DNA of 64,000 bases from Sanderia malayensis (taxonomy: Eukaryota > Cnidaria > Scyphozoa > Semaeostomeae > Pelagiidae), in contig RQOL01000658.1 of assembly GCA_013076295.1 (NCBI GenBank), forward strand, positions 4,595,836 to 4,659,835, in the 5' to 3' direction. The notes beneath the pieces are model-generated. The model was not told where the DNA came from. It saw only the letters and a list, made by a program, of their open reading frames with translations, and did no database searches. Shown piece by piece: positions 12,056-24,300 of the stretch. The translations under genes were made by a program, and so were the position numbers. Position 1 is the first letter of the stretch. Every line of letters begins with the position of its first letter.

Positions 12056-12146
12056 GACCTATCTTTAAAACACCGAATCCGGAATCCGAAATACGGAATC
12101 CGGAATCTGAAATCCGGATTCCGGACTCGGTGTTTTAAAGATAGCC
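12056..12146. mobile_element. 91-bp miniature derivative of the MULE ends
   Basis: It begins CCTATCTTTAAAACACCG and ends GGTGTTTTAAAGATAGCC, the same edges as the 4.9-kb MULE at 5623-10529, with only CCGGAAT/ATCCGGA heptamers between. It is effectively two MULE ends back to back. A target duplication is not clear. Confidence 0.6.
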
Positions 12147-15100
12147 CAGCCTCAAGAAACCATTCGCCCAACAAGGTGATAACTGCTCCCTGAGTCATGT
12201 TAATTTCATTTGCAGTTTTGAAAAACAAAAGAATGTTTCCTGGCAAGTATCTACAATTATTTAAGCAATTTTTTCAGAATTTTATTTTCCTTTTAGGCCC
12301 CGTTTACACGAGGCCGGATCCATTTGAATCCGAAACAAAATTGATACGGATACGCCTCCCGTTTACACGAGACCAAGCAATCCGCATCAAAATAGATACG
12401 GATAGCCAGATCAATTCTGATCCTTCTAGCAAGACGTTTTTAAAGTGATCCGGTCTCGTGTAAACAGCGAATCCGGCTTACTTTTGATCCGTTTTCAGGT
12501 TTACATGCGCTGTCGCGCTGTGCGCATATTCTTGTTTGGATTCTCAGCCTCACTTCGTTTTTTTCACCTCTATTTCATGCGAATCCGCACTTGTGTAAAC
12601 GGAAAGCCCATCAGCAACACAAGTAGTGCGGCTCCATGTAAACGCAACCTATCTGTATCCAGGGGCGCAGTGGGAGCTATTTTGCAGGGGGGGCAAACCT
12701 GAAAATTTTCCGACAAAAACACATTTTTTCCGACGGATATTTGGCAAACCAAAGCAACTGGGGGTCCGGAAACCCTCAGAGTACCCCCCGGAAAAAGGTA
12801 TGGCCACGCCGTTTTGATTGGCTTAAAATGCAACCACACCAATTCAAAAGTAATATAAGCCAACAATAATTCAAGTCATATATTAGTAATAACTTGTTCA
12901 AAAAATCAATCTTAGAAAAAACTTTCTTGATGTAATAATCTCTAAAGCGTAGTTTACACGAGCAATTTTCTATGACAATTTTCTTTGACAAGTTTCCTTG
13001 TTAGTGTGGATGGATATTTGACAATTTTTTAATTGTCAAATGTATTTGCTCGTGTGGATTAGCAGGAAGTTTCTTTGACAAGCTTTCGTTCTGAAGGCAA
13101 TGGATTTAACCAGCGGTATTTAGAAGATATAAATTTAAAATGCAAGTAGGCGAGAAGGATCTCATCCTTTGGCATATTTTTTATTTCGGCATACTTCGTC
13201 TTTTTAATGTTCCTGTTTTTATGCCTCTCAGATTTGGAGTTCCATAGGCTTTCGCAACTCCCGGAGGGCTTCTAAAAATGTAGATGTGGCTTGATTTGTC
13301 CAAATCAGTCTGGCAGTCTTTGCAACGAAAAATTAATGACGCGAAAAATGCTTGCGTTGTGTAATACGAGGTCTGGGGTCCAAAGAAAATTGTCAAGTTT
13401 ACTTGTCAAAGCGTTTACACGAGCAAGTTTCCTGATTTTTCATATGAGCTCAAATTGACCTCATCTACACGAGCAAAATAAAATAGACAGGGAATTATCC
13501 CCTACAAACTAACAAACCGGGTAACCTTAAATTTTAATGTTTCACATGAAAGCCAAGACAAAGAGGATCAGAAATCCGAGATGGGACATTTCGAAAAAGT
13601 GACGGGGGTCACGTCATCGCTCATCAAAGTATTGCACCATTGGTCACGGTCAGAAAAAAATCAACTATCTTATACTGAAAACCTGAATATCTATTTAGAA
13701 AGAGCATAAAGAGTTATGCAAAAAATATTAAAGAACTTTATCTTTAACATAAACAGTTGAGGAGATGTCGGCAGTCGAAGATGTTACAATTCAGGGGGTA
13801 AAAAAAGAAATGAAATTACCTGAATTCTCCAATATTACCAAAACATTGGCACAAATATTGAACTACATATACCATCTCATTGATGGAAAGCATTTCAAGT
13901 TGATTTCAGCCAAAGAAATGTTTTAAAAACCGAGTTTACACAATGTGCAGGGTGTCTGAATTCCTGACATTACCCCCGATTTTTTGAAAAATTCATTTTT
14001 TAATGATTTGGGGTGAAATTTTTTATGTAGAGTCAACTCTGCTTAGGTTGAACACCCTAGGGAAGCGTGAAAATGCTCGAATTACAACATATTCGAATTG
14101 TAGAGGTTTACTTTTATAAGAATTAATTGTTTAGTGATCCTTAGGAACGGAGAATTCCGTTCGAAATAGGTAAAGTTCGAACTACACGAGTTAGAATTAT
14201 GCAGACATGACTGTAAATTGTATTCCACTAGTAAGAACTCATTAAAAATGCTTTTCTGTAGCAATTTACTCTTCAATTAGATATCAACTTGTCAAATAAA
14301 AGCTAATAAGTCATCAAAATTAGGGGGAAATATCAGCATTGCTGAAACCAAGATAAAATGAATTAAAGTGTATAGAAAAATTGTCAGCGAAAAAACCTCA
14401 CTAATATTTCATGGTAGCCATTCATCTCATGAGCTATCACTTGATATAAAATCGGAGACATCCCATTTGCTCTCCTTGCTTTCACTTAACTAAGAATCAT
14501 TTTCGCTAGCGCCTTTTTATGATTGGTTACAAACAGATTCGCTTGTCGGTCGATGCTTGTTGTTTATCTTGCTTTGCTTTCAAACCATTTCTCTTTCCCT
14601 TTGATTTTCGCCTTACTCCTGGTAGTCTTTTCTCTCTTGCTTTCTTACATTGTGTTTGCAGATCTGCAATGTCAAATTCCTCGCTCGCTTCTGAAACAGG
14701 CTCCTTTTTCTTTTGCTGCACATTTCTTACAGGAAAAAATTGACTCCCGCAAACAATACTGGTGGCTGTACTTTTGAATTTCTAATTTTCCAACCCCAAA
14801 TTCTTAAAATCTAGTTGATCGATCATAAAATTGCTGGAATAATACCATTTGTATGGTGGACGGAGTCTTGGTCCGGTGGAGGTAATAGCAATGAAGGCTT
14901 ATGTTTAAGTTATATATATATATGCGAATCCTAGTTTCAACAAAGTCTTATACCAAAGTCTTATACCAGAATAGGCAGTTGAGCATATGAACTCTTTGAC
15001 GTGGTCAATATTCTCTGGGGCTAGATTGTTTGTCAACCCAGGGGCCAAAAGTTGGTCTTTGTATTGTCAGCAAGGACTCTTCTGAGGACAAGAAGTTTAC

Positions 15101-15161
15101 CGGGCAATAACGGAAGAGGAAAACATCTACAGGATTAGAAAAGCGTACACAGATTGAGAAG

Positions 15162-15458
15162 GACTGCAATCACGAGGAAGCAGACACAAGACTCATACTT
15201 GAAATATAACTTGTGTTGGACAACGAAGAACAAGAAAGAGAACAACCACATCGGTATCCTTACAAACAACAAAAGCATCATTGTTTTTTTTCAAGTGCCA
15301 GGGCAGTGAGACTTTTGGCTCTTGGGTTGACAAGCAATCTAGCCCCAGAGGATATTGACCACGTCAAAGAGTTCATATGCTCAACTGCCTATTCTGGTAT
15401 AAGGCTTTGGTATAAGACTTTGTTGAAACTAGGATTCGCATATATATATATAACTTAA
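15162..15458 (+). pseudogene. Remnant of a transposon-associated PIN/FEN-like protein in foldback 1
   Basis: The frame at 15162-15209 reads CNHEEADTRLILE then a stop. A second frame (15213-15458) continues into the right arm with IDHVKEFICSTAYSG. HEEADTR is a motif I associate with an invertebrate repeat-linked protein family, and VKEFICS resembles its FVC region. The conserved acidic residues would fit a PIN/FEN-type nuclease, but that is inference. The part expected between the two pieces (an EDTDV-type motif and an LHAFTGCD-type motif) is missing, so this is an internally deleted copy. Confidence 0.45.
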
Positions 15459-15641
15459 ACATAAGCCTTCATTGCTATTACCTCCACCGGACCAAGACTC
15501 CGTCCACCATACAAATGGTATTATTCCAGCAATTTTATGATCGATCAACTAGATTTTAAGAATTTGGGGTTGGAAAATTAGAAATTCAAAAGTACAGCCA
15601 CCAGTATTGTTTGCGGGAGTCAATTTTTTCCTGTAAGAAAT

Positions 15642-15836
15642 GTGCAGCAAAAGAAAAAGGAGCCTGTTTCAGAAGCGAGCGAGGAATTTGACATTGCAGA
15701 TCTGCAAACACAATGTAAGAAAGCAAGAGAGAAAAGACTACCAGGAGTAAGGCGAAAATCAAAGGGAAAGAGAAATGGTTTGAAAGCAAAGCAAGATAAA
15801 CAACAAGCATCGACCGACAAGCGAATCTGTTTGTAA
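15642..15836 (+). CDS. Small Lys/Arg-rich ORF in both arms of foldback 1
   Basis: A 64-codon frame occurs with identical translation in the right arm (15642-15836, plus) and left arm (14527-14721, minus). It is acidic at first (SEASEEFDIADL) then strongly basic (RRKSKGKRNGLKAK). The frame stays open upstream to about 15592, with a possible splice acceptor there, so it may be an exon. No domain recognised. Its preservation may simply reflect recent copying of the arms. Confidence 0.3.
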   Translation: MQQKKKEPVSEASEEFDIADLQTQCKKAREKRLPGVRRKSKGKRNGLKAKQDKQQASTDKRICL

Positions 15837-17543
15837 CCAATCATAAAAAGGCGCTAGCGAAAATGATTCTTAGTTAAGTGAAAGCAAGGAGAGCAAATGG
15901 GATGTCTCCGATTTTATATCAAGTGATAGCTCATGAGATGAATGGCTACCATGAAATATTAGTGAGGTTTTTTCGCTGACAATTTTTCTATACACTTTAA
16001 TTCATTTTATCTTGGTTTCAGCAATGCTGATATTTCCCCCTAATTTTGATGACTTATTAGCTTTTATTTGACAAGTTGATATCTAATTGAAGAGTAAATT
16101 GCTACAGAAAAGCATTTTTAATGAGTTCTTACTAGTGGAATACAATTTACAGTCATGTCTGCATAATTCTAACTCGTGTAGTTCGAACTTTACCTATTTC
16201 GAACGGAATTCTCCGTTCCTAAGGATCACTAAACAATTAATTCTTATAAAAGTAAACCTCTACAATTCGAATATGTTGTAATTCGAGCATTTTCACGCTT
16301 CCCTAGGGTGTTCAACCTAAGCAGAGTTGACTCTACATAAAAAATTTCACCCCAAATCATTAAAAAATGAATTTTTCAAAAAATCGGGGGGTAATGTCAG
16401 GAATTCAGACACCCTGCACATTGTGTAAACTCGGTTTTTAAAACATTTCTTTGGCTGAAATCAACTTGAAATGCTTTCCATCAATGAGATGGTATATGTA
16501 GTTCAATATTTGTGCCAATGTTTTGGTAATATTGGAGAATTCAGGTAATTTCATTTCTTTTTTTACCCCCTGAATTGTAACATCTTCGACTGCCGACATC
16601 TCCTCAACTGTTTATGTTAAAGATAAAGTTCTTTAATATTTTTTGCATAACTCTTTATGCTCTTTCTAAATAGATATTCAGGTTTTCAGTATGAGATAGT
16701 TGATTTTTTTCTGACCGTGACCAATGGTGCAATACTTTGATGAGCGATGACGTGACCCCCGTCACTTTTTCGAAATGTCCCATCTCGGATTTCTGATTCT
16801 CTTTGTCTTGGCTTTCATGTGAAACATTAAAATTTAAGGTTACCCGGTTTGTTAGTTTGTAGGGGATAATTCCCTGTCTAAAATTGTCAATTAAAAATTG
16901 TCATAGAAAACTGCAGGAAACAGAACATCTTACACTGCGATTGCGAAGTAAACTAAAAACTTAGTGCGGTTAAAATATCAATCTTCTCTGACTGAAGATA
17001 AAGCGAAGCAGGATTTGTTATCGCAAACATTTGCTTGAAGAGGTGAGCAGCTAAAACAGTTTCAAATGAACAGATCTTATGTAAAAGTGCTTCTGCATCT
17101 GTAATTGTTTCACTGCTAATTGTCTAACTAACTGCTAACTAATTGTCCAAATCCAAATGTGATGAAAAATGACTTCAATGTTTCTGTTACATCACGAGAA
17201 TCCCCAACCCCGTGGTCATTGGCTTCCCCCCGGATGACGCAACTAACTTTTTCCGCACATGGTGCAATGGTTCAAAAGTTCAATAACTTTATTTTTACGG
17301 GAAAGACATTTCCGACAAACTAACACTTTTAATTTTTCATAATAAATCATGCTCTCCATGTTTGTTTGTTAGTATTAAAATTTCCCAAAATTTCCGACAA
17401 ACCCACGTATTTTCCGATTTTTCCGACAAAATTCTCGCCAGGGGGGGCAGCCGCCCCCCCTGCCCCCCCAGCCACTGCGCCCCTGTCTGTATCACTTTTG
17501 ATACGGATCAAAAGTGAACCGGTCTCGTGTAAACGGGGCCTTA

Positions 17544-17818
17544 ATCTGTGTAGGAATGTCTGGTTTGACGGTTTGACAAAGTTAATCCAGATGACAGTGC
17601 GCGTGCGCCTGGCCCCTGGCCTTATGACCGTCGCACTCGTATCTTATTCTCGGGCGACAAACAAACAAACAGGAGATGATTTGTGGTGCCGAATTGAAGC
17701 ATAAGAAGACTTTCCAGGTGAGACTCAAAATATCATCGATACATTTGATGTCGTTTTACTCAACCGAGAATGCTCAAATCATTCTCATGCCTTTATTTGC
17801 TATGTTTCAGTAATTTAA
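17544..17818. other. Spacer between elements; no gene seen
   Basis: Short unique stretch between the Harbinger-like element and the next inverted-repeat element. ORFs here extend from the hAT end and look like chance. Confidence 0.3.
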
Positions 17819-18442
17819 TAGGGAGTTTAAGCAACCACAACGCTAACGTAAACGTTAACGTTAGCTCCCAAATTTCCCGCATTGCGCAAGCGCAAAGGGA
17901 CATCCCCAATTCTGCTAACGTTTTGGGCAGCAATCTGTGTCCTTAGGTCAGCATCCGTAACGTTTTGTCAAAACGTTAACTTCTTTTTGCATTTTCTGTT
18001 TGGAAAGATTGTTTATTGTATTTATATGGATTCTCAGGGAACTGTGTCGACCTTATAGAAGGCTAGTAGATAAATTATATGGTATTAAACTGCTATATTT
18101 TTGTTTAACTCGTGAAAATACATGCGTTCAATTTTCGATAAAATTTAGGCCTAAAACTCATCAACAGCGATGGCAGTATTAATGTCATATATTTGAGATA
18201 TTTGGTTATAATTTTCATTTGAGTTGCTAAGAATGACTAACAAATGTGAATTTATTCAATGAAGACATTTAAGTGGTTGAGAAACCCTGGTTATTCATTG
18301 ATAAAAGAAGTTTTGGCTTCAGTGTTTTACGGCTTTAAAAACCGGGAAGCGTGGAAGCGGGAGGGAAGTGCAAACAATTTCTGAAAACGTTAGCAGCTAA
18401 CGTTAACGTTAACGTTTAGGTTGCGCGTGCTTAAACTCCCTA
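17819..18442. mobile_element. Short inverted-repeat element with AACGTTAACGTTAG ends
   Basis: Ends TAGGGAGTTTAAGCA and inverse TGCTTAAACTCCCTA, followed inward by AACGTTAACGTTAGC in both orientations. The bordering TA (17819-17820, 18441-18442) may be the target duplication. No coding content was seen. Confidence 0.65.
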
Positions 18443-18468
18443 ATGCTAATAGCAAGGTTTTCTAGACC

Positions 18469-18555
18469 ATCCGCCCACCTAGCGATCCGCCCACTCTCCT
18501 TTCCGCCCACCCCATCAAGTCTATCCGCCCACCCTATGAAGACTATCCGCCCCAC
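18469..18555. repeat. Degenerate ATCCGCCCACC tandem array
   Basis: Five imperfect copies of a CCGCCCACC word spaced 12-22 bp apart, between an inverted-repeat element and the MULE fragment. Function unknown. Confidence 0.6.
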
Positions 18556-18725
18556 ATGTTTTCCCCATGATTTGGATGTTTACCTCTACTGCCATTACTT
18601 TACTGATCATCCTTTTCGTAGCTAAAGCTTTTAGCTCATAAAATATTTAGTTTTTAGCTCACAATAGCGTTAATTTAATATAGCGTTATAATTTAAAAGT
18701 TTATTCAAAAAATGTAAAATGAAAT

Positions 18726-19151
18726 TCATGACTTATGAGGTCCATTCAAATGACCAACAGCCTTTAGCAGTGCTGCACTGGTTAGTTCTCCTTGGGAATA
18801 TCGCTTCCAAAGCTCAAAGAAGCGACCTTGCCTGTTTTTAAAGGTTTTTCTTTGATATCTTGACAGTTTATTGTTTTTGATCAATCTTGCTTGCAATGAT
18901 ACCAGGCAGGATTCTTCGTACAGTAACAGCAACAGCAAATAGAACTGGAGTGAGCTTCTGGAAGCTTTATTGTTCAGGCGTCGATGCCATCCCTCTACAT
19001 CATTGTTTGTGCGCACCGGTTGGTTAAAGACAGACCAAGTGTCTGGTGACCAAACACTGCCTTGAATCCAAGTTTGTTCGACATATTGAACCAAAGCAGC
19101 TAATGGCGTGGTTGCTCTTTTCTTCAGCTGCTCAAACGCTTGAAGGTACAC
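18726..19151 (-). pseudogene. C-terminal fragment of a second MULE transposase
   Basis: An open 141-codon frame contains RTNNDVEGWHRRLNNKA, the region around the last catalytic Glu in MULE-type transposases, followed by a helical tail. No upstream catalytic part is present; the frame runs into P-element sequence at ~19150. It differs clearly from the SWIM-type MULE at 6541-9743, so it comes from another MULE lineage. Confidence 0.55.
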
Positions 19152-20409
19152 TTGAAGGAAAAGAGTCCAAAGAAAAGGTCAACTATTAAGAGATGTAGTT
19201 CACCTTACAAATGTGTTACAACTTCTTACAAATCTACCAGCCTGGATCCAAAGAAAGTCAAACTGGATCATTTTTATGCATCAGCAATTGTATCACCAAG
19301 AAAAATAAAAGATAAATATAAAGTTAAAAAGTCTAAAATTGTTATGAGAGGAGAATGAAATGTCCATTAATGACAACTATGGTCACATAGCAACTGAGGA
19401 ACTGAGCTTTTCCCTAATGAAGCAAAAAATGTTGGCAAACATTCAGGTTCACGATATTCTACAGATTTAAAAGAACTTGCTATTTCACTTCATTATTATA
19501 GCCCCAGAGCATATATATATGTAAGAAAGTACCTGAACTTGCCACATCCTGCTACAATAAGGTTTTGGTCTGTTAATGTACAGTTTGAGCCAGGATTTTT
19601 GTCCAAAACACTTGATTTTGTGGCAACCAAGGTGAAGGATGGCCAAAAAGATTGTGTAATCATGCAAGATGAGATGTCCATAAAGAGCCAGCTGCTTAGG
19701 GATAGGAAGAATGCAAAATTTGCAGGCAATGTTGATATGGCACATCAAAAGCTGAGCCAAATGATTCAATAGCAAAGAATGCACTTGTCATAATGGCATC
19801 TGGCTTACAAGCACTATGGTATGTGCCAATAGGTTATTTCTTAACCAACAGCATTAATGGACATATTCAGAGAAAGCTAATCTATGAAGAAATAAGCCAA
19901 GATTCATGCTGTTATTTTTAATGGTGCATCAAAAAACATCACTATGGCTGCAAAACTTGGGTGGGGATGTCAGCAAACTCGAATTCAAATTCCCTCATCC
20001 TACAAAACAAGATAAGAAAATTCATGTTATTCTCGACATTTGTCATCTGCTGAAACTAGCATGGAATGCATTTGCAGACATTGGTGTGTTTTATGCTGCC
20101 AGTGGAAAACGAATAGCATGAGACTCCATTGCCTAATTATACAATGTACAGAATAAAGCTATTTTGAGAATTGCTTATAAAGTTACCAGCAAACATATTG
20201 AATGGCAAAATCATAAAATGAAGGTTTCTGTTGCAGCACAAACACTGAGTAACTCTGATGCTGCAGCAATAACATTTCAAAGAAGATTGAAAGTAGCAGA
20301 ATTCAAAGATAGTGAAGAGACCAGTTACTTCATTCAACTCATTAATAATTTGTTTGACATTCTGAATTCCAAAAGTAAATTTCGAAAGCACACTAGTATG
20401 CTTTCTTAG
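19152..20409 (+). pseudogene. P-element (THAP9-type) transposase remnant, copy 1
   Basis: Pieces in shifting frames line up with copy 2 at 26155: a basic SPRK region (19152-19358), a YSPRAYIYVRKYLNLP helix (~19490-19560), MQDEMSIKSQL with the catalytic-Asp context (~19660), a GASKN/AAKLG-like stretch (~19920), ILDICHLLKLAWN (~20030), then a C-terminal frame (20164-20409). The N-terminal THAP finger is not visible. At least three frame changes or stops make it inactive. Active P elements cut and paste with a GTP-dependent transposase. Confidence 0.65.
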
Positions 20410-21297
20410 TTAAGAGCCCTATCACAGCTGACAATATAGATGAAATTGAATCCTACATTAAAAGCAGCATTGAGTATTTAAAACATCTGAAAAATCCGGC
20501 AGGAGTGCCAATTATCAAGGGCCAAAAGAAGACATTTGTTAAAGGCTTTGCAGTATCTGCTTTTTCTTTTCTGTTCGTTCTATTTGTAAAACATTGCTGG
20601 AAAGATCAGAAGTGCCAATTCAATACAGTTTGGCCTATCGCGTCTCACAAGACCGCATTGAGATGTTTTTTTTAAAAATTCGCAGTCGCTTTGGGTGGAA
20701 TAACATCCCTACTGCTCTTCAATTCAAATACACGCATTTTTTTCATAAGCAATTTCAACTCGGGCTCAGTACTAAAAATTGCTTAGCTGGAAGGCAAATT
20801 TGAGTACTCCAAATTGCTTAGCAATTGCTTAAATTTTTGTTCGTGTTTTTTTAAAATAGATTAGAAAAAGGTAAATATAGGGCCATATACATGTCAGAAG
20901 GCACGATAAATTAAAGATAAATGAAAAAATTAATGATAGATTTTGTTTGCACTTTTTATTCATGAACACCAACTCAACCAAATGTGGTATTTCTAATCAA
21001 GATAATAGCTCTCTCTTTCCAAAGTTAGTTGGCGATCATCCAAGTGGTAGTACAACAATAAGATGGTGTCAGTTCACATTTCCTGTTAAGTACTGAAAAT
21101 ACAATTTTTCAAATTGCTTAGCAGTCTTCAATCCAGTACTAAAATTGCTTAACTTTTTGCCAATTAAAATTTGCACTTGCACAACTTTTGACCTAGGTGT
21201 AAGAATTGGCGTCAAAATTGTTCTTAGTTGACAAAAACTTTGGTCTGCAATTTACTATGCCAATAGTTTGTTTTATAATTCAACATGTACTCCTACC
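20410..21297. other. Non-coding tail of P-element copy 1
   Basis: AT-rich. The word AAATTGCTTAGC recurs in both spacing and partly inverted form between about 20780 and 21160, as could be expected of subterminal transposase-binding repeats. No gene seen. Confidence 0.35.
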
Positions 21298-21362
21298 TGT
21301 ATTAAACACTATGATGAAACGTGAATCGTCTTGTATAAAGCATTGTGTTTAATACAAGAGGA
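21298..21362. repeat. Inverted repeat paired with 25875-25951
   Basis: TATTAAACACTATGATGAA and ACGTGAAT words here are the reverse complement of AATTCACGTTTCAACATAG and TGTTTAATA near 25920. It may be the right end of P-element copy 1, with the partner the left end of copy 2, or the two may bound one 4.6-kb element. Confidence 0.5.
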
Positions 21363-24300
21363 CGTGAAGACTGCCTCGTAACAGAGATTCAAGTCTCTGA
21401 AAGTCCAAAAGAGACTCCTATATATTTTATTTTATTATTCTTTTCGACACGAATATAATACAGCCGGATTCGAATGTTTTGTATTCTATATGAAGCAATT
21501 TTTGTGTTGATTTCAGAGTTCTTGTTTCAGAGAAGTGGTGTTGTTACCTAATAATCAAGATGGTGAGTTTTCATTTGGTGAATATTTTTTTTAATTAACC
21601 AGCACGTTAAGAGAGCTTGGTTTAGGTTTATGCTGTAGGCCTTGGCTAGGCCAATTTGTTGCCTTGCCTTTTTTGCGAAAATGCTTCGACACACAGATCC
21701 AAGTTACTTGACTATTTTCTATTAAGCAACGTGATATTTGTTTTTTAGATTTAGAGCCGTTGAAGGAGAAATCTAAGGTATTTTATCATGAGAAACTGTT
21801 ATTGTATATGAAGCCATACCATGTTTATGAACTATAATACGTTAGCCAATGAACTATAATACATTAGTTTACAAATGCCGCTCATTTATTTGTGCATTGG
21901 CTCACATTTTATTTTTTGAAATAAATTTTATTGCTCTTATATTGTATGAAATTGCCCATCCCAAGTGATTATTTCATAAGACTTTAGTTTAAGCTATTCA
22001 AAGATACTAAGAGTTTGTAAACCTAAAATGAGGTGAAGTTCTATTGTATATTCGTTTTTGTGTGTGGTATTCATTTTTAATTATATTGCTTTGATATGAT
22101 GCAGAAATCATTTTATATTATACTGAGGCTTTTGTTGAATTCTGCAGGACGAATTGTTATACTAGTGTCTCTTGTCTTTAACATTTGTCTGTCCCATCAT
22201 TATCATACCACGTTTCTTTGTTGAAATTATAAGATTACAATATTTCAAAAAATCTTGAAATGAACATATGTTATGCCTGAAAATTGTCAAATCTTTCCAA
22301 TAATTTAGATAGATGGGTTGTGTGTATGTTTGCAAGATTTTTATATGGGCTCTTCTGTATCATCTGCCTGCTTCTTTTCAAGTTTTGTCTTCAAAATTTA
22401 TCTCCAACTCCTTAAATGACCTTTCCTCTACTCTCTACCAATTGTTCTGAAAACATCTGCTGCATCTTCAAATAATGTTTATGTACTTAAACGACCTAAA
22501 CAACGAACAAGGGATTGAAGAGCTATAACTGGAAGAATATTGACAGCAAAAGACGGCAAGGGATTTTTCCAAATTATAAGTAAGTAATCTTAGTCCATAT
22601 AAAGGAAATTTAAAATACATAGAAATTTATCATAACTTAGAAATAAATTTCCATGATATAACAAATTTACAAAGCCTTTCTAGAAAAATTATTAGAATAT
22701 AACTGCGTAACTTTTTAACGCCCAAATTTTGTAATCCGCGTAATTAAAAAAAGATGTGCGAAAACGTCGTAAGTCTCACTTGCACTGATTGTATACACAT
22801 TAAGAGAACAAATGATTTGTAAAGTTTTGAAATTGAATTGTGACTATTATAAGTAAATATTATTGTTATATTTAAATTTAATATAGTCATTGTTATTCTT
22901 GATGTTTGTTCGAGAAGTAAGCTTCCATTTACTTAGAGGATATTTTAACTATATACACTTTTTGCGTATGTCCCTCTCAAAAGCAACTATAATGTGATTA
23001 ATAACATTAATATTTTAAATATACTTCTAACTTCAGACTCTTGTAGCATTTAAAAACACGCCGGAGCATTTGGGACCTTCAAGTACATACTTTCATGTAG
23101 ATGTTATGTTGTTGCGTGTAGGCAATCATTGTCAAGGGACCTTTAAAGACACACTTTCAAATTGCTTTATGACAATTTTGTTTTGTGATCCGTATTCTAT
23201 TCTTAATGATTGACCATGTCTCATGTGTATTACCATATTTGGGTTGTATTCTTACATGTTTAGCATGCTTTTTGTAAACAAGGGAGTATACATTGTCTCG
23301 AAAATCGCAGCTATAAAAGGGTTGCACACACGGCTTTGAAAGAAGTCAAAATCAGAATGTTTGTACGGTAACAAAAGAACATGCCGTAAGCTACACCATT
23401 TTATTGATGGTTAGGCTTTTTGCGTGAAGTTTCATGGCTACAAGGTATAGCAGCTAGTAAGTGTAATAATATTATCAAATTGCTCCGATAAATTTAGATT
23501 TCACTTTACATAGAATATAGATTTCACTTTTAATGTTTGTTTGACTTTCTTTTATTCAGTTCACCTAATTTAGTATGATGCTTGTAGTTATGTTATCGAT
23601 TTTTTTAACTCCATTGGCAAACCGCACATGTCTTCAAGCAGACTACCGTTTGTTTGTTGTGTATTCTGCGCTTGTCTTAGTTGCAATATAATTTAGCGTT
23701 TTGAGTTGTTATACCTTTTCAAAAAGTGCAAAATTAAGCTACAGATGTAATCGCAACAAAAATGTTCTGCATGATAGTTTTTTCCGGGCGCACACCCAAC
23801 TTTTGGGGGTTGGGGGTGTGAACTTATGTTGGACCAACTTTCATTATAATTTCTCTTGGGATCGATGGAGCGCACTACATTAAAGAAGCAATTAAGTGGC
23901 TTGTCACTCAAATCATTTAGCAAGAATGTAACAATTTTTGGAAAAAAATTTTATCGGAACAGAACCAAAATGCTAATGTAGTTATTGAATATTCTTTTAG
24001 TATATATACTTTTTGGACCGACTAGGAAGATAGTGAGGTAGTGTGGCACCCTCCCCACACACCTTCCCCTAATGTGCGGTCTTGGCTTGAAATGTGTCTA
24101 TATAAAGGACATTGATTATTGTAAATAGCATTTAAGAAGTGTTTTTAAATTATGGTTACAACATAATTTTACGTTACTCAACATGCTTGCACACAATTTT
24201 TTCGATTGTTTTTTACAAGAGGAAGAGGGCTCCTAATTAATACAGTTATTTTTCTAATCCATTTATTAAAGACAAAGTAACCATCATCTTGGAAAAAATG

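Larger units (their letters stand above)
13484..16880. mobile_element. Foldback element 1: 3.4-kb near-perfect palindrome
   Basis: Two arms of about 1.57 kb (13484 to ~15057 and ~15306 to 16880) are inverted copies around a ~250-bp loop centred near 15182. Terminal motif TAGACAGGGAATT, with AAA directly outside each end. The arms agree so closely that ORFs in one arm recur with identical translation in the other. The loop holds a piece of the same transposon-associated protein found in foldback element 2. No transposase frame was recognised. Confidence 0.85.
12660..17485. mobile_element. hAT-type element with 8-bp target duplication, itself containing a foldback element
   Basis: It begins CAGGGGCGCAGTGG and ends CCACTGCGCCCCTG. 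TCTGTATC is repeated directly outside both ends (12652-12659 and 17486-17493), the 8-bp duplication typical of hAT. TTCCGACAAA words recur just inside both ends. No hAT transposase was found; most of the interior is the foldback element 13484-16880. A further GTTTACACGAG-type fragment (about 12950-13470) suggests yet another insertion. Confidence 0.8.
12296..17540. mobile_element. Harbinger-like short element split by a hAT element
   Basis: The ends GGCCCCGTTTACACGAG are perfect inverses, flanked by TTA at 12293-12295 and 17541-17543, which fits the 3-bp TWA duplication of PIF/Harbinger elements. Several more GTTTACACGAG words lie inside its left part. Its own sequence is 12296-12659 plus 17486-17540; the rest is the inserted hAT element. 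No transposase was seen. Confidence 0.65.

Noticed and set aside
19485..19784. Minus-strand frame of 99 codons
   Set aside because: Antisense to P-element copy 1, whose sense-strand motifs are recognisable.
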